DNA of 64,000 nt from Capronia americana (Eukaryota; Ascomycota; Eurotiomycetes; Chaetothyriales; Herpotrichiellaceae): assembly GCA_016110215.1 (NCBI GenBank), contig JADWQD010000002.1:2170001-2234000 (forward strand). Reading direction: 5' to 3'. The position numbers and the translations under genes were made by a program. This document shows positions 13,201-25,063 of this stretch, one piece after another; within the stretch, counting starts at the first letter, position 1, and each line of letters starts with the position of its first letter. The notes beneath the pieces are model-generated. The model worked only from the letters and a program-made list of their open reading frames with translations. It did not search any database and was not told where the DNA came from.

Positions 13201-13666
13201 CAGCTCATCGCAATTGAACAGAGATCTTGCCAAAGTAGTTTCAATGTGCTTGACAGTCTCGGTCTGTTGTGCAAGGTTCAGCCGCCCCGCTCAGAAATTG
13301 TATGGGAGGACGCACCTCGAACTCTTCCTTTGTAGTGAAACCGCGCGGAGACTGTAACGTTGGCATTAGAGAGGGGGAACGGCCGGAGCAATCGCCTCAG
13401 ACATACAAATTTCCTCCATCTGTTGTGCAACTTGTCAGTAGCTGGCCATGGAAGCTGCGCATGAGGATCTCGACTTACGCCTCTCGCATAGGCTCGGGGA
13501 TGCTCGACTCCACCGCCTTGATGTCACCGGCTCCAAAGCCCGTGGCGGTTCGCTTGTGCTTCGGCCTCGTGAAGCCGGGACCGACAGGACCTGACAAGGT
13601 AGAGATGGGCGCGCTCGTCGAGGGCCTGCGCTCCCGAGGGGCCTGAGCGGCAGCTGCGGTAGCCAT
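10276..13666 (-). CDS. GPH1: Glycogen phosphorylase
   Basis: Releases glucose-1-phosphate from glycogen by phosphorolysis, with pyridoxal phosphate as cofactor; cytosolic. Ten exons (13666-13479, 13419-13407, 13351-13316, 13263-13202, 13151-13048, 12992-12915, 12865-12000, 11723-10604, 10548-10426, 10376-10276) join in frame to 896 residues, the usual fungal length. Visible hallmarks are KRIYYLSLEFLMGR, LGNGGLGRLAACFLDS, ALFDIQVKRIHEYKRQ, and the PLP-lysine site EASGTSNMKF with the Lys near residue 733. The second exon is only 13 nt and encodes part of AWRKF. The N-terminus PVGPGFTRPKHKRT is typical of filamentous fungi. The intron before the main catalytic exon is unusually long, at 276 nt. 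In fungi this gene responds to stress and cAMP signalling, and the HOG1 and G-alpha genes are neighbours, but no regulatory link is shown by sequence. Confidence 0.95.
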
Positions 13667-15565
13667 CCTGGAAACGGGCTAAGAGGAGCCGCTTGAGGGT
13701 GCAAGTGAAGAAGACCACAGTGATCGGAATGAGACAATAGAGAGAATGTCTATGTCAAAACGTAGGAAAGGAAGGATGGAGCAGGGCGGTCAAGAAGAAG
13801 GGCAGACAGCGAGAAGAGGGCAAGTGATGATGTGCTGCTGCTGGACAGGGCGGGAAGGAAGGGGAAGCTCCAGCTAAATGGACGTGCTTGTCCGTTGGGT
13901 ACAAATGCAGTATGATGATTGCCATGCAGCAGCGTAAAAGCATAACCCATGCAGAAGCAAGCACGAATGGTCGCCGAGTAACAGCGTATCAACCGGGGTA
14001 TCCATCACTCAGCATTAGTGGCATGCCAGCAACAACAGGCCTTGTCGTTGCTCGCGATCAAGGAAGCGGCGAACTCGACTTCTATGGCACGGCTACATGT
14101 CCCCTAGAGCACTTCTACTATGAACCGCATGAAGCGGTGAGTGCGAGAGAATCCCCATGTTTGCTACACGACTGCATGTTCCAATGCTTGCTCTATTTAC
14201 CCCGCCTCCGCGAGATGCCTATTGTTCGGAGAGCTCCAGGCCACGGACCAGCTATTGGCACGGGCTGGGCGAGTGAACTGGCCCAGCCAGGTACATAAAG
14301 TAATGAATTTATTTTCCGGCACAATCTGTTTTGCTGGGCGATCATCCTGATGTATTTGACAGCTGCGATCGTCGCGGTGAAGCGGCACATGCCAGCAGGA
14401 TAGAGAAAAGGTGAAGTGGGTGGGAGCTCCTTTGGCGGCAACCACATGGCGGGGTAAGGCGGCGCTGGGAGGCGACGAACAAGGATCCGACATTTACCTG
14501 CTGTGGGCAGACGAGTCGATGTCATTGGACGCAATTCCCACCTGTCACAAATCGACTAGTACACAGTACTACAAGTAGTAGCCGTAAGCAGAGTCCAATG
14601 TCTGCGTGGGGGAGGCGGCGGGCAAACCAACTGACTGCTCCTGCGGCAATTCTGTCACAATTTTGCTTTTCTCAGCCCCGAGTGGCTATCCATCTGGGTA
14701 CGTAATGTAGCAACCAAGTAGCGCTGGAACAACAAGGCTGTCGTATGGTATATCAATCAGACCACCATTATGCTATGCTTCGGCTCGGGTTCGCATGCTG
14801 AGCTCATCATTCGCGGTTCCAAACCTCCCATCTGGTGCACCTCGCGCGGCTTCTGTAATCTGCCGCTTGCTTCGTAACTGCTTTCCTCATCGGGACCGCC
14901 CTGTGAGTGGTGATGCGCAGGCCTCGATCCATTCTGTGGAACGTCTGCGCATTCTCGCACGTGGGAATAATATCTTTATTATGAGTACACGGCGACGATT
15001 GCGGCCCGTAGATGCCATATATCCACATCTTCAGTTGTCCACCAGGGGGTTCGACGGTCTTTCCTCTCTGCCACTGCTCGACAATTGAATAATTGTCGGA
15101 GGCCGAACGTTCCTGGAAACGACCAGTTCGATAGGGTGGTCGATGCCGGTATGTCGAAAACTTCTAACATCTCAGTCTGGAGACTCTCGTGACAGTTGGC
15201 TCAATACCCAATTCGGCCTTCATCCCGACTCAGACAGCAAAACCTGTTGCAGTGATGGCCCGCTCCTCGCGGTGGCCACGATCCTGACGTGCTCCCTCCC
15301 TCTTCCTCTCGAGCAATGGAAACTATTGCCAAACGCCAAACTTTTTGCATCAGAAGACCAAAGGCGCGGAGACCGCAGCAACGAAAATCCAGGGCTTAGT
15401 ACCACTGCCAACCACGCGCGCGACCTCCAGCGGCAGAAAAGATAGAAGCGCATACTGATGGCGCCTTCCCAGTCCGTCATGACTCCCTTTCATCACATGA
15501 CACGCTAGACGCCGGGGAATAAATGCATAACTCAAGGTGAAACAAACATGGAGTGGTCGTGGCTT
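13667..15565. other. Intergenic between GPH1 and G-alpha genes
   Basis: About 1.9 kb. The left part is the GPH1 promoter. Frames up to 136 codons exist on the + strand at 13888-14298, but their composition and lack of any recognised domain argue against coding. I see no RNA gene or mobile-element sign. Confidence 0.5.
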
Positions 15566-16915
15566 TCATAATATTCCAGAGTCTTTCAGGGCGTTTTGTA
15601 ATATGGTCTCCTTGACCGCGGCGAAGACCAGCCGGATGTTCGTTGTGTCGGTAGCTTGCGTGAGACTGGAAGAGTTCGGTTAGCGAAGGGCCGTCTGGAC
15701 TCAGCTCACTGGCTATCACTCACTGAGGGTAGAGGTTGAGTTGTGCGCGGTTCACCTGATTGAACCGCCACAGCAGATATTTGGCGGCCCGATTGACGTC
15801 GTTGCCGCCCGAGTAATCAGGGAAGTAATTCCCCAGGGGTGACCGACCCAGCTTCTCTTTGAACAGGTCGACCTTGTTGAGGAACAGAATGATGCTGGTC
15901 CTCATGAACCACCTCGAGTTGACGACGGAGTCGAAGAGGACAAGACTTTCCATCATCCGATTCTGGAACGTCGGTCAGCAACCCATCCCACGCTTTTGTT
16001 CCGAGATCTGCATACCTGGTTCGATTCTTCCAGCAATACTTGGTCGTATTCACTCAACGCCACACAGAAAATAATCGACGTGACGTTCTCGAAGCAGTGG
16101 ATCCATTTTTTGCGCTCACTTCGCTGCCCGCCCACATCGAACATACTGACGCATGTTAGCCACTCGCCCGGCCAAGGACCCTTCGTTCGACAGATACTGA
16201 CTGCATGCTCAACTGGCCCATGGTGAACCTTGTCTCGTATATTCCTGTTGTCTTTGTCCGTGCTCGCAGGACGTCCGCCTCATTCGGGATATAGTCGGGC
16301 GCCGCCAATCTCCGGACTTCTTCGAAGAAGCTGTAGAGAAGTAAGCAAGTGGCCGGGGATATAAGTGCGACCACATACTAGGGGGCGGAGTCCATCAGGT
16401 AGAACTCGCTCTGCCTTTCCATTGTTTTCGTCGCCGCTGCATCTTTCCATATGGCTTGCACGGCGTCGGCCACTTTGGGATCCAGCGTGGTGTCGGGGTC
16501 CGGATCCACATTGAACTCCATTATGTAGTCGACGTAGTCCTTGACTGTTTGATCTTCTGGTTCGATTTCGAACTGCTGCATCGCGCCGATCAACGCCTTC
16601 ATGCAGTCGATCAGATTTTTATAGATGGTGAGCCGATACAGTGCCCGTTCTTCCTGCGTGTAGCCATTTTGGTGGATAATCTTCATTTGCTTCACAATTG
16701 TCGACTTTCCACTCTCGCCGGACCCTAACATAGGCATGTGTCAGTCATCTGCGGGCAACATGGTGATCACTCCTCGTGTGCATACCCAGTAACAGAATTT
16801 TGCATTCTCGCCGTAATCTGCGGGAATCTTCCTCGAGTTTCTTGTCTATAGCCTGACTCCTCTTCTTCTGTTCCGTGTCCTCGGTCGATGCCTCCTTGCT
16901 TCCGCATGCACCCAT
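15566..16915 (-). CDS. GNA3: Class III (Gs-like) heterotrimeric G-protein alpha subunit
   Basis: GTP-binding switch acting at the plasma membrane; in filamentous fungi the class III (GNA-3/GanB type) feeds cAMP-PKA signalling. Six exons (16915-16786, 16724-16379, 16330-16202, 16145-16016, 15962-15724, 15665-15566) join in frame to 357 residues. The N-terminus MGAC offers a myristoylation Gly2 and a palmitoylation Cys4. G1 GSGESGKST is at about 44-52, switch II DVGGQRSER starts near 205, NKVD is near 274 and TQATDT near 327. The C-terminus ends DSGIL, with no Cys at position -4, so it is not of the pertussis-toxin-sensitive type. Class III placement is from overall similarity to remembered GNA-3/GanB sequence. 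A gene for an RGS-domain membrane protein lies 9.4 kb away. Confidence 0.93.
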
Positions 16916-19900
16916 ATCGAAGGAATTCTGCTAGTTGGAGCGCAGCGACAGCGGGAGCGCTGCAGGAGCAGCGCCAGTTGCGGCTGCAGCTGCGAAGGGA
17001 AGCTGCACGGGCTGTCTGCTGCGGCTGCGGCCTGATTGCGGGGAAACTGGCAACCGGCGTCGAGTCGAAAGAGCAACGGGCGATGCACCGTAAGCGGTAG
17101 GGAGAGAGTCGAGAGGATCGAGGGATGCGTGCGCGAGCAGTTGTAGCGGAGGGCGTCGATGACCTGGGGGATGTTGATGATGGGTGGACGGGGCCGAGAC
17201 CAGGATTCAGTTTGGTTGTGGAGCTCGACGCTCGCAGACTGGAACGTCTCGAAAGAAGGACGACAAATGCGGGCCGCTCCAAGCTGGCGAAGCACGGCAA
17301 TAGCTGAGGGACGTAGTTTCGCAGGGATGAATGAGATTATTGCTGCTACCTCACCGCAACGGCGCGCGAGAGGTCGAGGCAGTAGGGTGGAAGCAGAGAG
17401 ACGTAGCAGGAGCAGCGGCAGTGGATAGCTGACGAGAGGGACGAACGGGAATCGTGGAGAGAGCGAGTTTGCCTCGTGCCAGTGCCAGGTGCCAGAGCCA
17501 CTCTCGAAGGGCTAAGCGGAGTAGCCGAGAGCGGGAAAGCTGGGCTTCAGTGGCCAGTAGCTAATTGAATGCCGTCGGGCGCTTTGTCTTTGACTCGCTT
17601 TATTCACGTACTATTTGGTTATTATTGCATTCGACTGTCTCTGTTTGGTACGACCGACCTGTCTGCTCTCCGCCTTGTTTTAGAAAGTGCCGGCCCCGAC
17701 GACTCGAAGAACCAATATAGGCGAATCGTGGACCAATTACGCACACCTGCGCAGTATGAGTTGTCGCAAACTCGCTCCGAGGCTCCTCTTCCCGTTGCAT
17801 ATTCCTCCTTGTCCGGTCACTGCCCGATTCGATCGACTCGAGTGACGTGTAGCTTCGCAACGCCTTCGATCTGTAAAACACAAATAGCTTTGGAGAGCCA
17901 CTATCGCCAATCTCATGACAACGCTCTTGTACGGAGTAGACGATACACGATATGCCTCATGATTACACTATTTTCCGAAGCAGAAGCAATAATGGAGTTT
18001 CTCCGTAGCTGTCAGTATCCGCCTAGCTGACACGAGATATCTCAGGAACCTTGATAAGTAGGCGGGATTAGCTCTTCTGGATTTTCTGGGCTCCGCGGTA
18101 GCTGAGAGTGCCTCAATGCAGCCTTGCCGCTTGACAATGCTCGAGTGGGCATTTGTTGGGTCATCTAAGGCAAATCGATCGTCAAGCAGAGCGCGACTCA
18201 AGCAGCAAAAAGGAAGCAAAGCAATTCATCATATGGCGAGTACCTTGTAAACATGGTAGATCTCCGATCGTTGGGGGCTGGGTTACACCTGCGTCGAGTT
18301 TTCTTTTCCTTCTGCTCTTGGACTTGAGCGGTCTTTCTGAAAGAATGCAGCATGAGGCAAGCTCTTGAAATGGCCATCTGCGTACGAAACGATACAGGAG
18401 CAACTTGAGCCTTCAGAACGCGGATGATTTTGCGAACATGTCACCGGAATACAGACCTTTGTCTCTTGTTAGAAATCGCTACTGTTATCACGCCTTCGCC
18501 CGCCAGCTACTGATCAGGGGGATGCCAGGATCAAACGTCCTCGCAGACTGAAACTGTGCAACAACAAGAGCCAACAGGAGGCTTGAACAGAAACATAAGC
18601 CACTGCCGTAGGCTTGGTTTCTGTTAAATGTCAACTCTGGGCGATCAATATTAACCTCCCGCGATCGAGGCACATCTGGGAGTTCTACTCAATCGCACGG
18701 CTGCCGGCTTCTTCTGTCCTGTATGCGCATCTGATGATCAAGCGCTCACTAGGAAGGAGCATGACTCCTTCGAGAAAGGCCTCTGTCCCAAAGGTTATCC
18801 TTCTAGCATGATGATACTGCGTCATGCGGGACAATACAGTGGTCCGATCTGTCGGCGAGCAGTATCGGTGATATGTACCACATCTCTCACGCAGCTTGAT
18901 TAACCAGTAAAAGCAGCGCCGGCGCCGCCTCACCTGGTCACCAAGGAAGGAACATCCCGACGGCACAGAAAAGAGTCAACCCTATTGAATTTTCAAGAGC
19001 GACGACAGCTGTTGTGTTTGGACCGCTGAGTATACTAGGTAGGAGGTTGTACGAGTACACTCACCAGGTGAGATCATCGGTTGTTCACAGCTTTTGCAAA
19101 TAGGCTCGCTGGTTCTGCAGGTGTTTTAGTCCTTCGAGAAAGCGTGACGGTCGGGACGACGGATTGGAATCGATACGAGATCTGACTAAGGAGGGAGTCT
19201 TTTCTCGAGGCGCGGTAGAGCAGCATGCTCCCTATTCGTCTGTCGAGGTTGTTAAACATTAGCTAGATGATTCATCCGGCCATGCTCCAGCTGGAAGAAG
19301 AGGTGCGGCGAGCTGTGCCTGGCGCCCGACGGTTATGGTGAACAGGCGCGGTCCTGGGCTCTGGGATGCGGAGTTGCTTCAAGAACAACGACCATTGAAG
19401 CATGAGCTGCTCTTGAACTAAACTCTGTGTGTGGTTCCGTGGGTGTGCCTGCACCCACAATAAAGAGCTTACTCGGCCAGCCTGAGCTTTGAGCGGCTGA
19501 ACGAAGGTTGGAGGGGATCGGATGGACCGATCGAGGGGCAAGTTACCGTAAAACCAGCCAGATGCCAATCCACTGCACGCCGAAGACCGCGATGGGCATG
19601 CCAGGCGCAGGATGAGATCGTCATCTTTCATCTTTCCAAGCTACAACACAGGCGCCCTAAGCCGGTTCCAGCGATACAGAGCCTTAGTAACCATCTGAAG
19701 CGGTGGTGACCTGAGTTGCCCCACGCTGCTCGCTGCCTCTTCAGAGTTCTTCTTGCATGCTCGCAAAACACATGAAAGTTCTGTTGACGGTCTGTCACCC
19801 GTACCAAGTCACTCGCCTCGTCCGAGTAGCAACTTTTCATCCTCCACCTGCTTGCGCCACCCGCGCTTGAGCCCGAGGTTCGTGACTTTCAGCCGCTCCA

Positions 19901-20169
19901 GTCCATTCACATCCTGATCTCTAACTGCGACCCAGGCCCCTCTGAAACATCTCCCTAGTTTCCCGAGTATCGATACCCTCGCCGTCGGTCTACTGCCTTC
20001 TCTTCCTCTCTCTCCTCTGACTTGGTCTACGTCGGCGAGCCAGTAGCTGTTCGCATCAAACTGCGCCTCCCCAACGCGATCCGTTCCAATACCCGAACGT
20101 CCCACGACCGGGCTTTTTTCCCTTCAACTATCTGGCTGCCGCTGGCTGCTACTTTGAACAATCTACACA
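16916..20169. other. Large divergent upstream region of G-alpha and HOG1
   Basis: 3.25 kb between two gene starts that point away from each other. The left 500 bp is GC-rich and the last 350 bp is pyrimidine-rich on the + strand, as expected for promoter and leader sequence. The middle contains only short frames (largest 153 codons at 17569-18030) with no recognised domain. It may hold long 5' leaders or a non-coding transcript, but nothing in the sequence proves it. Confidence 0.5.
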
Positions 20170-21547
20170 ATGGCGGAGTTTGTGCGAGCCCAAATCTTTG
20201 GGACGACCTTCGAGATCACGAGCAGGTATGGGGGATTTGAATCCGGATGCCAGGACGCCCAATTGATTCACTGGTGGCCAGGTACACCGATCTACAACCG
20301 GTTGGCATGGGAGCCTTCGGTCTTGTCTGGTGAGCAACGATGGCGATGAAGAGGTGCAGGGCAATCATTGACAATCATCAAGCTCTGCGAAGGACCAGTT
20401 GACTGGCCAGTCTGTGGCAGTCAAGAAGATCATGAAGCCCTTCTCTACACCTGTCCTCGCAAAGCGCACTTATCGAGAACTGAAGCTGTTGAAACACCTC
20501 CGGCACGAAAATGTGAGCAAGATCGTTCCAACGACGTTCAAGATGCTAATTGATCAGGTCATCTCCCTTAGCGACATCTTTATCTCGCCACTGGAAGACA
20601 TGTATGCCGAACCATGGTATCCCACCTTCTCACCCAGATGCTGACTTTGGGCGCAGCTATTTCGTGACGGAGCTTCTGGGCACGGATCTTCACCGTCTCC
20701 TGACCTCAAGACCGCTCGAGAAGCAATTCATTCAGTACTTCCTCTATCAAATTCTGGTATGCCGATCACCCGGAAGCTCGATCCGGTCATGGAGAGTTCT
20801 GACAATCACGTGCAGCGCGGTCTGAAATACGTCCACTCGGCTGGTGTGGTGCACCGAGACCTGAAGCCCAGCAACATCCTCGTCAATGAGAACTGTGACC
20901 TCAAGATCTGCGACTTCGGGCTGGCTCGAATCCAAGATCCCCAAATGACGGGTTACGTCTCCACCCGGTACTACCGAGCCCCCGAGATCATGCTTACCTG
21001 GCAGAAGTATGATGTAGAAGTGGACATCTGGAGCGCCGGCTGCATCTTTGCTGAAATGCTGGAAGGGAAACCATTGTTCCCTGGCAAAGACCATGTCAAC
21101 CAATTCTCCATCATCACGGAGCTGCTCGGAACCCCTCCACAGGATGTGATCGAGACCATCTGCAGCGAAAACACGTTGAGATTCGTGCAGTCCTTGCCCA
21201 AGAGAGAAAGACAACCACTCAGTTCGAAGTTCAAGAACGCCGATCCTGCGGCCGTCGACCTCCTCGAGAAGATGCTGGTGTTCGATCCTAAGAAGCGGGC
21301 ATCAGCAGCTGGTGCCCTGGAGCACGAGTATCTCTCCCCGTACCACGATCCGACAGACGAGCCCGTCGCAGATGAAAAGTTCGACTGGTCATTCAACGAT
21401 GCCGATCTTCCCGTGGATACCTGGAAGATCATGATGTACTCTGAAATCCTCGACTATCACAACATTGACAACGGGGAGACTGAACTCGGAGGCAAGCCTT
21501 TGACGGTGGAGCAAGCGCAGGCTGTCAACCAACAGGTAGTTCAGTAG
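20170..21547 (+). CDS. HOG1: Stress-activated MAP kinase, HOG1 class
   Basis: Terminal Ser/Thr kinase of the high-osmolarity/stress cascade, moving between cytosol and nucleus. Six exons (20170-20225, 20282-20329, 20383-20512, 20558-20601, 20657-20756, 20816-21547) give 369 residues, the normal Hog1/SakA length. The glycine loop [10 protein letters not shown] is at about 27-36 and the ATP lysine is in VAVKK near 49. The catalytic HRDLKPSN starts near 139 and DFGLARIQ precedes the activation motif T-G-Y at about 171-173. TGY, rather than TEY, marks the p38/Hog1 class. The common-docking acidic patch is visible as [17 protein letters not shown]. Exon 2 is 48 nt and exon 4 is 44 nt. The start matches the conserved N-terminus [17 protein letters not shown]. 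Confidence 0.96.
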
Positions 21548-23147
21548 AGAGCATACTTGCAGACAAGATCTAGCTTAAAACCAGGCAGGAAATCAGGGCT
21601 GCCGAGGTTGCTCTTCATGGAGACTGAAGTGAGACGATTACCACGAAACGTTTTGGGGTAGCATGAACGCGTACACAGAGCCAAAGCCATTGCAGAGTCA
21701 TGTATTCTCTTGCGCCCAGCGGTGCTCGAGCGGAGACAGGAGTCCTATTTTCCATAGAGGCAGTACAATGTCGAGTTGACGCAGCGGTACAGGGCCCGTG
21801 ATATCTGGTAGCGTCCATTGACTTGCTTATGGCGCGTCTGTTCAGTCGATGATCCCCTCCTTATCGTTTCCGGTGGACGCTCCTCTGTGCAACTGTCCTT
21901 CCACTGTCGCCGGCCCCCTCGTCACCAACCCTCGCAAAGACGTACTCCCAGACACCGCCTCGTGACTTAGGGTCATCGAGGCAGGCATCGTCGAGGTACA
22001 ATTTGCCTGTGGTGCTTCCCCAGGCGACGAGCCGAGTGGAGGCGGTCGAGGCCAGCTGCTTGGTTTCTTCCTTGCTGGAGTTGGTGTTGCCTGCAATGTC
22101 CGTAGTGAGGACATCTTGACCATAAACAATCGTGGTTGTGATACTCTGTAGGAGAGTGCCAGGTGAATGAGGGTTGTGCGCCTCAGGTTTGCGGCTTTGT
22201 AAAGGATTTTTGTTGATGTTGTTGTTGCTCGTGTTGTTTCCCGTCGTTGCCTGCCATCAACATGGCGGTTCACGGACGAACGCTCTGACAGTCACATAGC
22301 GAAAGCTGGCCTCAAACCGATTCTCGGGGAACTCTTAGCCCGACGCAGGACCATTTTTGCGCCATCACATCGTATCACATTGCATTGCATTCTCGCGGGA
22401 GAGTGTCACCTACTGAGACTGCCATATCGCTAACCGTGCGAACATCTTTGACCAGGCGAAGTCTACTCACCGCATCAAAGACTGATGCGGACGTGCTCTT
22501 TTCACAGAAAGCTCATGTTCTGGCGTGGCGTGCTAAGCAACTGCCCATGGCCGTCTTTGTTGCATTTTATGCAGTCGTGCTACTGTAGGCCGTCAGGTTG
22601 CGTGAATGCCTTTGACATTGACGATTACGGCGGAATTAGGCTCCCTTGCAACTTGGCGCCTGCGATGCCGGTTATATGTACCACAATACCCGGGATTAGC
22701 CTCGGTTCATTCCAGGCATTGAGCTTGTGGGAAGACGAGCAAAATGTCTCTCTGGAGTATCAGGTATGTACCAAGCTCGCCCACTATCTGGGGCTATCAC
22801 ACAGTCGTTCGGCGTCCGTCTAACGGGGGCCTCGCTGACTGAAGCGGCAAAGAAGCAATAGTGTTTTGTTGGCCCATCATCTCTGGGTCTCGTTCCTTTT
22901 CCTTGTTTAGGGCTTCCCACTAATGAAGTAAGTCACTAGTACATACTACATAAATGGCAAGTCGATGGTCGGCCTGGATGTCTGACATTCTCCATATACT
23001 TACTTATCGTCGTTTGAGTAATCCAATAGTACTGTCAACGCGACCTCGTTAAATAAACCGACAAGATTCTCGGGCAGTGATCTCAATCTGACACCAGAGC
23101 TGCCTCTACTGTTGACTTGCTCATCGCCATCTGCACAAGCCGGCAAC
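21548..23147. other. Intergenic with one unresolved minus-strand open stretch
   Basis: 1.6 kb between the HOG1 gene and the hydrolase gene. Apart from the minus-strand stretch listed separately at 21846-22320, only short frames are seen. The right end is the promoter of the hydrolase gene. Confidence 0.5.
21846..22320 (-). CDS. Possible short coding region, product unknown
   Basis: On the minus strand two adjacent open stretches have protein-like composition. One reads ENRFEASFRYVTVRAF. A second, in another frame, reads TTTIVYGQDVLTTDIAGN, then STRLVAWGSTTGKLYLDDA, then RGGVWEYVFARVGDEG. A 143-codon frame on the same strand overlaps it in a different register. I could not find a splice pair that joins the two stretches to an ATG, so this may be a small gene with an unresolved structure, a decayed gene, or chance. 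I do not recognise the family. Confidence 0.2.
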
Positions 23148-24515
23148 ATGACTGCACCTCCAACAGCCGACCAGGCCCTTTCTACGCCGATTCACCAGGT
23201 CTCGTTCCTGGAGAAGCTGGATGTGTTCCCTGGACTCCTCTCAATCGGTAGGAGCGCCTCTCTGCATGTGGTTTCTGAGGCTGACGACTTGCAGTGGGAA
23301 CCGCGTTGTACACAGCGGTCACAGCTCCCTTCCGTGGGGAGTCAGGAGCCCACACATACGGGCAGCATATCAACTTTGCGGTAATTCGCAAGGTAGACAC
23401 ACCTGCCTCTGAACGCGCTCTTTTTTGCTGACGGGCCCAGATGGTGCGAAGGCTCAGTACCCTTCAAATACAGTGAGACGCTTCAGTTCCGTGGCGAGGA
23501 GCTCGGCTGACGCGCATAGGTATATCGGCGCTCCCTTCTCCAAGGTCTACGAGAAATGGTGCAAGGACAACAGCATGCAACCCAACTTCGTGACGCTCCA
23601 GTCCGGAGTCAAAGCATTCTGGGTCGGCGACCCGAAGACCGCCAAGTACATCTGCGTCTACTATCATGGTGCGTGCACCCGTGGTGTTGGCACATGCACT
23701 GACCGTTACATAGGCGGCGGCTTTTCGCTCGACGGTGATGACACTCACCTTAAATTCTGGCACGGTGTCCAAAAGGATGCACAATCTAGCGACATCACCA
23801 TCGCGTTCCTGTTTCTCGAATACACACTTGTGCCGCATGCGACGTATCCAAAGCCGGTCTACGAAGCCGTGGAGGCAGTCAAGTACGTGATGGAGGACTT
23901 GAAGCGACCAGCGTCTCAAATCATCCTCGCGGGTGATTCTGCTGGTGGCAACATGTGCCTGGCCGTTCTCTCACAGATAATGCATCCTTCAGCCGACTTC
24001 CCGGAACTCAAATTGGGCGAAGGCGAGAAGCTCAAGGCCATTGTGGCTGTCGCACCTTGGGTGAGTTTCCGTCTAGATTGGCCGAGCGAAGAGAAGAATC
24101 GGTACAAGGATCTTGTTTCCCATTACGCAGGGAAAAAGTGGTCGACAGACTATCTGGCTGGGAAGCCGACAACGCCATACGCCGAGCCGCTTACTGCGCC
24201 GGCTGACTGGTGGAAAGACGCGAAGGTCGAACAAATACTGGCCGTCTCCGGTGCCAACGAGGTCATACTCGACAGCATCGATGAGTGGGTAGAGAAGTAC
24301 AAGGTAAGTCGGCTCTATCCTCTTGCTGTTGTTGCCTAGACATTGCTGGATGAGATTCTGACGTTGATCTGAAGTCGGTAAACCCCGACAACCTCACTTA
24401 CGTGGTTGGAGCAAACGAAGCGCATATTGCGCCCATCATCCACTTGCGTTTCGGCGACACTGCCGAGACAGAGCAAGGGAAGGCCATCAAATCGTGGATC
24501 AAAGCCAAGTTGTGA
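23148..24515 (+). CDS. Alpha/beta hydrolase, hormone-sensitive-lipase family
   Basis: Probable carboxylesterase or lipase-type hydrolase. Six exons (23148-23247, 23295-23380, 23441-23472, 23520-23668, 23714-24303, 24375-24515) close in frame to 365 residues. The oxyanion motif HGGGF starts near residue 122. The nucleophile elbow GDSAGG is at about 196-201, with Ser198 as the probable nucleophile. A His near 336 in NEAHIAP is a good candidate for the catalytic base, and the acidic residue is likely the Asp in the VILDSIDEW region. The N-terminal 90 residues include a hydrophobic helix (GTALYTAVTAPF) that may associate with membranes. Similar fungal proteins occur as detoxification esterases and in secondary-metabolite clusters; nothing here fixes the substrate. 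Neighbours do not suggest a pathway. Confidence 0.85.
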
Positions 24516-25063
24516 TTCAATAGCGCGGGCAAGCTGAGGGAGAGCCGGGCAGCAGACAGATTGAGAGCCTTTGTTGGACCACATATAGTGTCCCCATGGA
24601 ACCTCCATCCCCGATTCCCATCCCTCTTCTACTACGATGTCCTCCTCATAGTGGTGAGAAAACTGCATATGAGAATGTGCCAACTTCAGGTAAGTCACAG
24701 GAGTGACATGGGATGCACATGGTTAGCCTTCACCACTCTGCTTGACCATGACAGTTTCGAACAAACAACACTACGTTCTCATGACCAGAGTTCCACTTGT
24801 GGCCGCTTCGCATGCTGTATACTGCAAGTCCTCAACTCCACAGGCACATGGTTCTTTTTCGTGTCACTAACCAAGCAGGTGTCAAACTCTATCGCCTGTC
24901 AAGAATTTCCAGAACGATGTCCGGAGGCCGTAAAGTGATGGCACCTGACAGACTCTCAACCTCAGCTCGTTTGCTCGAACGAATCCGCGAGGCATATATG
25001 GTTCGAAACGTCGTTGCCAGGTTTCTGGGTTGGAGAACATCGCAAGATGCCTGATACAGACCC
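24516..25063. other. Intergenic
   Basis: Holds the 3' end of the hydrolase gene and the likely promoter of the disordered-protein gene. No gene recognised. Confidence 0.55.

Noticed and set aside
13888..14298. 136-codon plus-strand frame between GPH1 and G-alpha
   Set aside because: No domain, no splice support, composition like non-coding sequence, and overlaps an equally long frame on the other strand.
17569..18030. 153-codon plus-strand frame in the G-alpha/HOG1 gap
   Set aside because: No recognisable domain or conserved pattern; most likely chance in a long intergenic region.
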